In this document: positions 1 through 6,205 of the stretch, in pieces
How the letters are laid out: every line of letters starts with the position of its first letter
How positions within the stretch are numbered: the first letter of the stretch is position 1
Translations under genes and position numbers: made by a program
Origin: an uncultured Acetatifactor sp.
GTDB lineage: Bacteria; Bacillota; Clostridia; Lachnospirales; Lachnospiraceae
Assembly (NCBI GenBank): GCA_947626405.1
Contig: CANQSE010000006.1
Location: 1-18,856, forward strand
Direction of reading: 5' to 3'
Length of the DNA: 18,856 nucleotides
The notes under the pieces: model-generated
What the model was told of the DNA's origin: nothing
What the model saw: the letters and a program-made list of their open reading frames with translations, nothing else
Databases searched by the model: none

Positions 1-89
1 CTAAGCCGAGCGGAAGCGTGTCTGTCGGGAGAACATCGGCAGTACCGGGCGTGACTTGCAGGGAAAAGGCTGAACTGTTGCGACGGGGA

Positions 90-107
90 AGTAAAAGGAA
101 AGCGAAT
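90..107 (+). repeat. Direct repeat, copy 1 (18 nt)
   Basis: AGTAAAAGGAAAGCGAAT occurs here and again at 146-163, identical over 18 nt with a 56-nt offset. The similarity continues downstream: the next bases end in CTGACATT here and in TTGACATT after copy 2, where they form the -35 box. The duplicated unit is therefore about 31 nt and includes a -35-like element. Copy 1 has no matching -10 at the right distance. Confidence 0.8.
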
Positions 108-121
108 TGACCTGACATTGT

Positions 122-150
122 AACTCGGCAAACTCAGCAAAACTCAGTAA
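122..150 (+). repeat. Three imperfect 9-10 nt tandem units
   Basis: The units AACTCGGCA, AACTCAGCAA and AACTCAGTAA follow one another directly. They end 17 nt upstream of the -35 hexamer. The near 10-nt period puts the short A-runs on one face of the helix. That could bend the DNA or serve as a phased protein-binding site. The role is inferred from position only. Confidence 0.6.
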
Positions 151-163
151 AAGGAAAGCGAAT
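146..163 (+). repeat. Direct repeat, copy 2 (18 nt), next to the promoter
   Basis: This is identical to 90-107. It ends 4 nt upstream of the TTGACA hexamer at 168-173, so it lies where an UP element or activator site would be. See copy 1 for the extended similarity. Confidence 0.8.
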
Positions 164-167
164 AGTC

Positions 168-196
168 TTGACATTTACTAAAATGAACCTTATAAT
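168..196 (+). promoter_or_regulatory. Consensus sigma-A promoter of the peptide transporter
   Basis: TTGACA at 168-173 and TATAAT at 191-196 are both exact consensus hexamers, separated by 17 nt. Transcription would begin near 203, giving a leader of about 138 nt before the binding-protein start at 341. A second TTGACA at 219-224 lacks a good -10 at normal spacing. An exact-consensus promoter suggests strong basal expression, possibly held back by a repressor or by the structured leader. Confidence 0.9.
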
Positions 197-235
197 AAAT
201 GTTTAGTTGATAAAGCATTTGACATTAAACATGAA

Positions 236-308
236 TTTAACTTTTTAAAATGACTTTGGGACGGAGGAGATTATGAAAAAATTACGGTCCGCATTTTAAA
301 AAGTTAAA
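236..308 (+). promoter_or_regulatory. Leader hairpin with 17-bp perfect inverted repeat
   Basis: The arms at 236-252 and 292-308 are perfectly complementary over 17 nt (left arm TTTAACTTTTTAAAATG). Inside, GGAC at 259-262 can also pair with GTCC at 287-290. The loop holds a GGAGGAG ribosome binding site at 263-269 and a mini-ORF. The right arm is not followed by a T-run, so this is not a standard terminator. It lies wholly in the predicted transcript between promoter and first gene. A role in translational or stability control is an inference. As DNA it could instead be a long operator. Confidence 0.65.
273..299 (+). CDS. Possible leader peptide MKKLRSAF
   Basis: ATG at 273 is preceded by GGAGGAG (263-269) and opens an 8-codon frame ending in TAA at 297-299. 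The stop codon lies inside the right arm of the leader inverted repeat, so a ribosome finishing this frame would disturb the hairpin. The ribosome site plus ATG-AAA-AAA strongly resembles the real start of the binding-protein gene at 326-349. It may therefore be a relic duplicate start rather than a functional peptide. No run of regulatory codons is present, so classical attenuation by one amino acid is not supported. Confidence 0.35.
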   Translation: MKKLRSAF

Positions 309-320
309 GATAAATTTATC
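309..320. repeat. 12-bp perfect palindrome upstream of the ribosome site
   Basis: GATAAATTTATC is its own reverse complement and abuts the right arm of the leader hairpin, ending a few bases before the AAAAGGAGG ribosome site. It could be an operator half-site pair or just AT-rich symmetry. Being so AT-rich, it carries little weight alone. Confidence 0.4.
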
Positions 321-340
321 ATTAAAAGGAGGAAAAAGAC

Positions 341-3133
341 ATGAAAAAGAAACTGCTTGTATTAATGCTTGCATCCGTCATGGTTCTTTCATTGTCTTCC
401 TGCGGAGACGGGGGGGCGGATCCTGACTCGTCTTCGGCACCGACGGAAAGTCCTGATGCCGGAAGCAGCGACGGAACTGACGGAACTCAGACTTCTGATG
501 CAGATGCAAACTGGGACGGCGCGTATATCGACGCGGATGACTACAAGGCTTATATCAGCAATGATCTGGATCAGATTGTCATTGACATCCAGGAAGGGCT
601 GACGGCAGACGAAAAGACGGCGGTGGATGCGGCCGTTGCATCGGGAAAAGAGGCGATTGCGTCCGCCGGAACAATTGCCGACGTTCAGAAAGCCTATGAC
701 GATGCGTATAACGCTGTGCTCGAATGTATCCCCGTGGCAAACGGAATGATTTCATATTCCGACAGGAGCAACGAGGAGCGTCTTAAGATGCTTGGCGCTC
801 TGGAGACGTATGCGTACAGAACCGGTACTTGCGGAGTGCCTCTGTTTGAGGACGGCGTGATCCAGCTGATCAGCGAAAGAGTGACGCCCGGCACCGAGAA
901 TTATATTCCCGGCTATGGCTTCGGTATTCTGGCAGAGGGCAGCATCAACGCCGATCTGGATTATGAAACCAATGCCGACTGGAAAAGGTATTATCATATT
1001 CTGAACCCCAACGATCCCGGAACATTGAATTACTTAAACGACCAGGGTTCCGAGGTGCTTGATTTCTATAGTTATATCTCGGCATCATATTTTGGCAATT
1101 TCATGAATGATACCAAGGACGGATATGACTGGGTACCTGAGCTTGCAATGGAAAAGCCGGTTGCATTAAATGACGACGACGGAAACGGCACTGCAACCAA
1201 ATGGAGATTCCAGGTCCGCACAGGCGCGGAAGGGCTGAAGTATACGACAGCCTCCACAATTGAGTCCCGCGCGGCTTTCAACAACAGAGATGTGGAACTC
1301 GAGGATTATATTACACCGTATAAGCTGCTCCTCACTCAGAGCAACCAGATGTTCAGAGGCTCCGAGATGGCTAATAACACCACGGGCGCAATAGTCGGAG
1401 TAAAGGCGTTTTACGACGGCACCGCGAACGGTTTTAACCAGGATCTCTGGGATCAGGTCGGAATCAAGGCGTACGAGGAGGACGGCAAGAGCTATCTTGA
1501 GTTTGAGTTTACTCAGGAGATGACGCCCTTCTATGCGATGTACTATATCAGCAGCCCGCTGTATATGCCGGTTCCGCAGGATTTCATCGATCTTGTTACG
1601 GTAAAGAACTATCTTGGCTTTAACAGCGACGCAACGGAGACTCCTGTAGACAACTCCCTGTGCCTTGGCGCCTACTATCTTGAAGCCTATCATCAGGATC
1701 AGGAAGTGGTTTACAAGAAGAATCCCAATTATGTCTTTGCAGACACCAAATACAGTATTGAGGGCGTACATATTCGTATTTTCCCTGCGGCGAAAGAGGA
1801 TCCCGAGGCTTCCTTCAACGAGTTCCTGGCAGGACATACGGATGCTGCATCTATCCCTCAGACCAGACTGGACGAATACCGCAGCGACCCCAGAGCAAGG
1901 AAGACGACAGGAAGCTCTGTGTTTAAGCTGAATATAAATGCTTTGGATACGGAAGGATGGGAGGAGCTTTTCGGCGAGAACGGTACTGTTACACAGACCC
2001 CCAAGTCCGATTACTGGGAGGTTGAACCCGCTCTTTCCAACTCGCATTTCAGAAATGCCCTGCTTCTTTCAATTGACAGGAATACCTTTGCAAATGCGAG
2101 AGGCAGTATCGCTTCAGTGAATTACTTCTCGTCGGATTATCTGTGGAACCCTGAGGAGGGCCTTTCCTATGACTTGACTGACGAGCACGCAAAGGTAATA
2201 GCTCCCCTGGTTGAAGGCACCGACGGTGCAGGCTACTCTCTGGAGCTTGCAAGAGATTATTTCCGTGTGGCTCTCTCAGAGCTTGAGTCAGAAGGCAAAT
2301 ACACTCCCGGAACGGCGGACGCTCCTACGGAGATAAAGCTTGAGATCGCATGGATGTATCCTCAGCACGAAGAAAATTATCACAACGAGATTAAGGCTTA
2401 CCTGGAGAGCGCATTTAACGATCCCAGCGTCTGCGACAACAAGTATAAGCTCAATGTCGAGTTCTGGGTAGGAAACGAGTGGTCTGACGTTTATTATAAC
2501 AAAATGATGCTCGGACAGTTTGATCTGGGCTTTGGCTCAATCAACGGAAACAGCCTGAACCCTCTGGACTTCATGAACGTTTTGTCCTCCAACCAGGACA
2601 TCTCCGGAACATTCACCCTTAACTGGGGCACCGATACGAATGATCCTGATGCGTATCCTATAGTCTATGAAGGACAGCGCTTCTCCTATGACGCTTTCTA
2701 CCTTGCGGCCAACACGCAGGCAATCGTAAATGACGGAAGCAACAAGGACGCGTTTACATTCAACTATGAGCCGATCAAGAAGAACGACGACGGATCCTAC
2801 AGCGGCTCAATGGAGATAACCGCCGCGCTTCCCGACAGTACGACCCTGACCGTGACGGATGTGGTATGCTGCGATTATGAGCGTTACAACAACGGCGACG
2901 GACAGTACGAGGAGGAATCTGTCGAATGGGTGGCTGAGGACAAAGGAAACGGCGTGACAATGGTTACATTTACCGTTCCCGCGGAGCTTGCGGCGGCTTA
3001 TGTCGATGGCAACGGAACCTCCGAGAATCCTACGGGCGCAACCGGTTTCGACTTCTACTATGACTACGAGCTTGAAGGCAAGGTATCGTCCGGAAACTAC
3101 TATTCCACAAACGACAATTTTGTGGTAGAGTAA
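341..3133 (+). CDS. Oligopeptide ABC transporter substrate-binding lipoprotein (SBP family 5), oversized
   Basis: This is the likely extracellular receptor of the importer encoded downstream, capturing peptides and delivering them to the two permeases. Residues 1-20 are a lipoprotein signal (MKKK, then a hydrophobic stretch) with lipobox LSSC, so Cys21 would be lipidated. Residues 22-60 form a Ser/Asp/Gly-rich linker, and 75-130 are a predicted helical segment. The family 5 body follows, including the characteristic FRNALLLSIDR segment at 570-580. The last 120 or so residues look beta-rich. At 930 residues it is much longer than the usual 540-600 of OppA/DppA proteins; the excess lies at least partly in the N-terminal helical part and the C-terminal part. 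The start follows AAAAGGAGG at a good distance. It is the first gene of the operon, and a hairpin terminator directly after it probably makes it the most expressed member. Peptide rather than another substrate is inferred from the permease and ATPase types. Confidence 0.87.
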   Translation: MKKKLLVLMLASVMVLSLSSCGDGGADPDSSSAPTESPDAGSSDGTDGTQTSDADANWDGAYIDADDYKAYISNDLDQIVIDIQEGLTADEKTAVDAAVASGKEAIASAGTIADVQKAYDDAYNAVLECIPVANGMISYSDRSNEERLKMLGALETYAYRTGTCGVPLFEDGVIQLISERVTPGTENYIPGYGFGILAEGSINADLDYETNADWKRYYHILNPNDPGTLNYLNDQGSEVLDFYSYISASYFGNFMNDTKDGYDWVPELAMEKPVALNDDDGNGTATKWRFQVRTGAEGLKYTTASTIESRAAFNNRDVELEDYITPYKLLLTQSNQMFRGSEMANNTTGAIVGVKAFYDGTANGFNQDLWDQVGIKAYEEDGKSYLEFEFTQEMTPFYAMYYISSPLYMPVPQDFIDLVTVKNYLGFNSDATETPVDNSLCLGAYYLEAYHQDQEVVYKKNPNYVFADTKYSIEGVHIRIFPAAKEDPEASFNEFLAGHTDAASIPQTRLDEYRSDPRARKTTGSSVFKLNINALDTEGWEELFGENGTVTQTPKSDYWEVEPALSNSHFRNALLLSIDRNTFANARGSIASVNYFSSDYLWNPEEGLSYDLTDEHAKVIAPLVEGTDGAGYSLELARDYFRVALSELESEGKYTPGTADAPTEIKLEIAWMYPQHEENYHNEIKAYLESAFNDPSVCDNKYKLNVEFWVGNEWSDVYYNKMMLGQFDLGFGSINGNSLNPLDFMNVLSSNQDISGTFTLNWGTDTNDPDAYPIVYEGQRFSYDAFYLAANTQAIVNDGSNKDAFTFNYEPIKKNDDGSYSGSMEITAALPDSTTLTVTDVVCCDYERYNNGDGQYEEESVEWVAEDKGNGVTMVTFTVPAELAAAYVDGNGTSENPTGATGFDFYYDYELEGKVSSGNYYSTNDNFVVE

Positions 3134-3183
3134 ACCTGATTTATGATTTGACCTGTTGACTGAAATAATTTTAAAACGAAGGC

Positions 3184-3220
3184 AATGCGGCCGGATGGAT
3201 TGCCGGCCGCATTACTTTTT
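3184..3220 (+). terminator. Hairpin terminator between binding protein and permease genes
   Basis: An 11-bp perfect GC-rich stem (3184-3194 with 3203-3213, arm AATGCGGCCGG) with an 8-nt loop is followed by ACTTTTT. This has the form of an intrinsic terminator. The downstream permease gene has no obvious promoter of its own in the short gap, so partial read-through is likely. That would yield more binding protein than membrane components. A role as a stabilising 3-prime stem is also possible. Confidence 0.85.
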
Positions 3221-3247
3221 AGATACACTGAAATATAAGGGGGAACT

Positions 3248-4285
3248 ATGGCGAAATATGTAGCGAAAAGAATTGGTCTGGCTTTTATGACAGCCTTCAT
3301 CATACTTTCATTGACATTTATTCTTGTAAAGCTTCTCCCGTTTAACCGGCCGATCGGAGGAGATGCCCAGCAGATTGCTTATTTTGACAAACAGTATGCT
3401 CTGGGCTATGTTTATCGGTTTGACCATGAGGAAACGATGTACGGCGAGTATCTGTACAGGACGCCTTTGGAGCATGGACGCGCCAATTATTATTATCAGG
3501 TGCCTGTGATGACGCAGTATGTCAACTGGCTTAAGAACATAATCACAAAATGGGACTGGGGCTACAGCAAGACATTTCAGCCAAATGTCTCGGCTGCGGT
3601 TATTATCGGTTCGAGAATCGGATATTCAATACGTCTTAATATTTTTTCCGTTATTTTTTCCGTGCCCATCGGCATACTGCTGGGGATATGGGCAGCATTG
3701 AAAAAGAATACTATGACCGACCACGTCATCTCAACGCTGGTCATGGTCTTTATATCTATACCAAGCTTTGTGCTGATATCCTTTGTGCTTAGGATATTTG
3801 CCTACAATCTGAACTGGCTCCCGAGCGCATGGCCTACGGAGTCAGCCGACATAATGATGAAGGTGAAGGGATACATTATCCCTGTGTTCTGCCTGTCCTT
3901 TGGATCTGTCTGCGGCTACTGCCGGTTTACCAGAGCAGAGCTGTGTGAGGTCATGGAGAGCGACTATCTTCTGCTCGCGCGGACAAAGGGTCTGACAAGG
4001 CGTCAGGCGATTGTGCGCCACGCGCTGAAAAATGCAATGGTGCCGATTTTCCCTTCAATTCTTGCGGAATTTATCGGAATTTTGGGAGGCTCAATGATCC
4101 TGGAGCAGCTCTACAGTATCCCGGGAATAGGCAAACTGTTTGTTCTTGCTCTGAATTATAAGGACTACGATATCCTGTTTGTGGATATGGCGATTTTCAC
4201 CACGCTGGGTCTGCTGGCGGGTATATTGCTTGATCTGTCTTACGGTTTTATTGATCCGAGGATCAGAATGGGGGCGAAAAAGTGA
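3248..4285 (+). CDS. oppB: Oligopeptide ABC transporter permease, OppB/DppB type
   Basis: This is one of the two membrane halves of the importer channel. A first membrane helix lies at about 9-30 (KRIGLAFMTAFIILSL). It is followed by an extracytoplasmic segment of about 95 residues, then membrane helices near 127-151, 160-184, 208-230, 268-289 and 309-333. The EAA loop that docks on the ATPase is clear at about 234-267 (EVMESDYLLLARTKGL, then RRQAIVRHALKNAMVPI). The protein ends in the typical YGFIDPRIR. At 345 residues it is slightly longer than the usual 305-330, mostly from the first external loop. The start follows AAGGGGG. Its stop overlaps the start of the next permease, so translation is probably coupled. 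Dipeptide versus oligopeptide preference cannot be told from the sequence. Confidence 0.93.
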   Translation: MAKYVAKRIGLAFMTAFIILSLTFILVKLLPFNRPIGGDAQQIAYFDKQYALGYVYRFDHEETMYGEYLYRTPLEHGRANYYYQVPVMTQYVNWLKNIITKWDWGYSKTFQPNVSAAVIIGSRIGYSIRLNIFSVIFSVPIGILLGIWAALKKNTMTDHVISTLVMVFISIPSFVLISFVLRIFAYNLNWLPSAWPTESADIMMKVKGYIIPVFCLSFGSVCGYCRFTRAELCEVMESDYLLLARTKGLTRRQAIVRHALKNAMVPIFPSILAEFIGILGGSMILEQLYSIPGIGKLFVLALNYKDYDILFVDMAIFTTLGLLAGILLDLSYGFIDPRIRMGAKK

Positions 4286-6171
4286 TGGCCGATACGGAAA
4301 AAAACAGAGTTTTTAAAGAAGATGATTTCGTACTGATCCAGCAGGATAAGCGCGTTACGGACACAAAGCTTGAGACGAAGCCCACGACGTTTTTAAGAGA
4401 CGCGCTCAGGCGTTTCCGCAAAAACAAGGCTTCGGTCGCGGGCAGCTATATTCTCGGCATACTCATCATTCTGACCATACTTGTGCCGTCGCTTTCGTCT
4501 GCAAACATTACGACGGTAAATTCCGCGGAGGCTTTTTTGGCGCCAAAGCTTTTTGAGGCAGGCACGGGCTTCTGGGACGGCACGCGCAAGATAAAGCATG
4601 TGGTGTATGACAAAGACAACGAGATACCGGCTTTGTCGGAAAAAAACTCCGTTGCCTCCATCAAGTCGGCTCTTGTAGATATCAAGATCGATCCTGAGCC
4701 TACAAAGATTGATGCGGCAAACCCCTATGGGGAAGGCGGAGCCGTTATGCTCACCACGGACTCTGCGGTTGACAATAAAAACGCGTTGATGTATTCAAAG
4801 GCGACGTCCTTTGACACGAAGGGAAATTACACACTGGACGTTGTATTCAGGGATGAAGACGGAGTAAACAACTGCATGCTTGGAGAGTATGCCGTTTATC
4901 TCATGGCGGGAGACGAACAGATCATGCTTAAGGATTTTTCCAGAGATTACAGTCCCCTGTCCATAAATATAAGCGAAGCGCTCAAAGAGGCTTCTTTGGA
5001 TTCGATTCGTGCCCAGGTTTTTTTTGAAGTCAAATCCTCCGCCGAGAGCGTAAACTACATCCTGATTGAAAGCGCTGTTTTAAGCGCTGACGAATCCGTG
5101 TCCAATGCGGAGGAACTGGCGCAGATTTCAATTTCTGACGCCACGGATTTCATTAATGTATCGGACACATCAGATCTGGCCTACTGGTCCTGCACGGGCA
5201 GAAAAGGAATCCACGATTCCCTGATATACTACTGCGATTATGTTATAGATACGTATGACCTTGTGTACGGCCAGGGCGACGTGGTGACGTATCCTGCCAC
5301 TGAGGTAAACAGATGGATCGAGGCCGGATACTGTCTTTACGATTACAAGGTTGGTCCCGAATCGTTTGTAAAGCTTACCGACGACTGCCCCATTGACGTC
5401 GTGGAAGACCAGGCTATCATGGGGATTACAAAGAAGCTTTCCAGCATTACTGCAAGGGGCTGGGCGTATAAAAAGATGGGATACGACAAGATGCCGAAGT
5501 TTTTATTCGGAACCGACGCTTCAGGCTTCGATCTTTTTAAGAGAGCCTTTGCGGGACTGCGCACGTCGCTGATCCTGGGTATTTGTACTGCGGCCTTCTG
5601 CTTCTGCTTCGGACTGATATGGGGTTCAATCTCCGGATACTTTGGCGGCAACGTGGATATATTGATGGAAAGATTCTGCGATATTCTGGGCGGCGTGCCC
5701 TGGATCGTGGTCATGACGATATGTATTCTGCACCTGGGAAATAATTTCTTTACCTATGTGCTTGCACTCTGCATGACGGGGTGGATAGGAACGGCGGCGA
5801 GAACCAGAACGCAGTTTTACCGTTTTAAGGGACGTGAATACGTACTTGCGTCGCGCACTCTCGGATCGTCTGATGCAAGACTGATTTTTAAACATATTCT
5901 GCCCAATTCGCTTGGAACGATAGTAACCTCAAGCGTGCTGATGATACCGAGCAGTATTTTCTCGGAAGCTACGCTTGCGTATTTGAATCTTGGACTCCAG
6001 GGACGGCAGTCCTTCGGCGTAATGATGTCAAATAACCAGCCGTATCTTGGAGTATATCCGAATCTGGTTATATTTCCGGCTGTCGTCATGGCGCTGATGA
6101 TGATTTCATTCAACCTGTTCGGAAACGGACTGCGCGATGCGCTCAACCCGGCCCTGAAAGGAAGCGAATAA
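4285..6171 (+). CDS. oppC: Oligopeptide ABC transporter permease, OppC/DppC type, with large external domain
   Basis: This is the second channel half. The N-terminus is cytoplasmic and typical of OppC (TTFLRDALRRFRKNKASVAG), leading into membrane helix 1 at about 51-73. Instead of the short loop normally found there, about 330 residues follow (74-403) before the canonical FGTDASGFDLFKRAFAGLRTSL segment. The remaining helices come after that, with the EAA loop at about 508-541 (GREYVLASRTLGSS, FKHILPN). The family usually has about 300 residues; this has 628. The insert contains a beta-rich stretch near 180-270 and lies on the outer face by topology. ATG at 4285 overlaps the oppB stop as TGATG. 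GTG at 4282 is an in-frame alternative adding one residue, and both share the GGGGG ribosome site at 4270-4274. The frame is intact throughout, so the insert is a true domain. Confidence 0.92.
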   Translation: MADTEKNRVFKEDDFVLIQQDKRVTDTKLETKPTTFLRDALRRFRKNKASVAGSYILGILIILTILVPSLSSANITTVNSAEAFLAPKLFEAGTGFWDGTRKIKHVVYDKDNEIPALSEKNSVASIKSALVDIKIDPEPTKIDAANPYGEGGAVMLTTDSAVDNKNALMYSKATSFDTKGNYTLDVVFRDEDGVNNCMLGEYAVYLMAGDEQIMLKDFSRDYSPLSINISEALKEASLDSIRAQVFFEVKSSAESVNYILIESAVLSADESVSNAEELAQISISDATDFINVSDTSDLAYWSCTGRKGIHDSLIYYCDYVIDTYDLVYGQGDVVTYPATEVNRWIEAGYCLYDYKVGPESFVKLTDDCPIDVVEDQAIMGITKKLSSITARGWAYKKMGYDKMPKFLFGTDASGFDLFKRAFAGLRTSLILGICTAAFCFCFGLIWGSISGYFGGNVDILMERFCDILGGVPWIVVMTICILHLGNNFFTYVLALCMTGWIGTAARTRTQFYRFKGREYVLASRTLGSSDARLIFKHILPNSLGTIVTSSVLMIPSSIFSEATLAYLNLGLQGRQSFGVMMSNNQPYLGVYPNLVIFPAVVMALMMISFNLFGNGLRDALNPALKGSE

Positions 6172-6205
6172 AAAAGTAGAAAGATAACGGAAAGGTGTGT
6201 AAGAT

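Larger units (their letters stand above)
1..167. other. Left-edge region without a recognisable gene
   Basis: I see no complete gene here. One + strand frame is open from the window edge to a stop at 108-110. Its last residues are basic (ending RRGSKRKAN), so it could be the tail of an upstream gene or a chance frame. No family is recognisable and no terminator hairpin follows it. The stretch does contain the direct repeats and A-tract units listed separately. With only the edge of the neighbouring locus visible, the origin of this DNA cannot be settled. Confidence 0.4.

Noticed and set aside
219..251. Second possible promoter starting with TTGACA at 219-224
   Set aside because: The only -10-like hexamer (TAAAAT at 246-251) is 21 nt away, too far. 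It also lies within the inverted-repeat arm downstream of a perfect promoter.
236..308. Leader inverted repeat as an intrinsic terminator or known riboswitch
   Set aside because: No T-run follows the right arm, the stem is AT-rich, and I recognised no T-box or other riboswitch core sequence.
1166..2047. Long open frame on the minus strand (293 codons) inside the binding-protein gene
   Set aside because: It lies entirely opposite a well-supported coding region, shows no recognisable family or ribosome site, and reflects codon bias of the + strand gene.
4282..4284. GTG start for oppC
   Set aside because: ATG at 4285 immediately follows, overlaps the oppB stop as TGATG, and is the more usual start. 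The two differ by one residue, so the choice is not firm.
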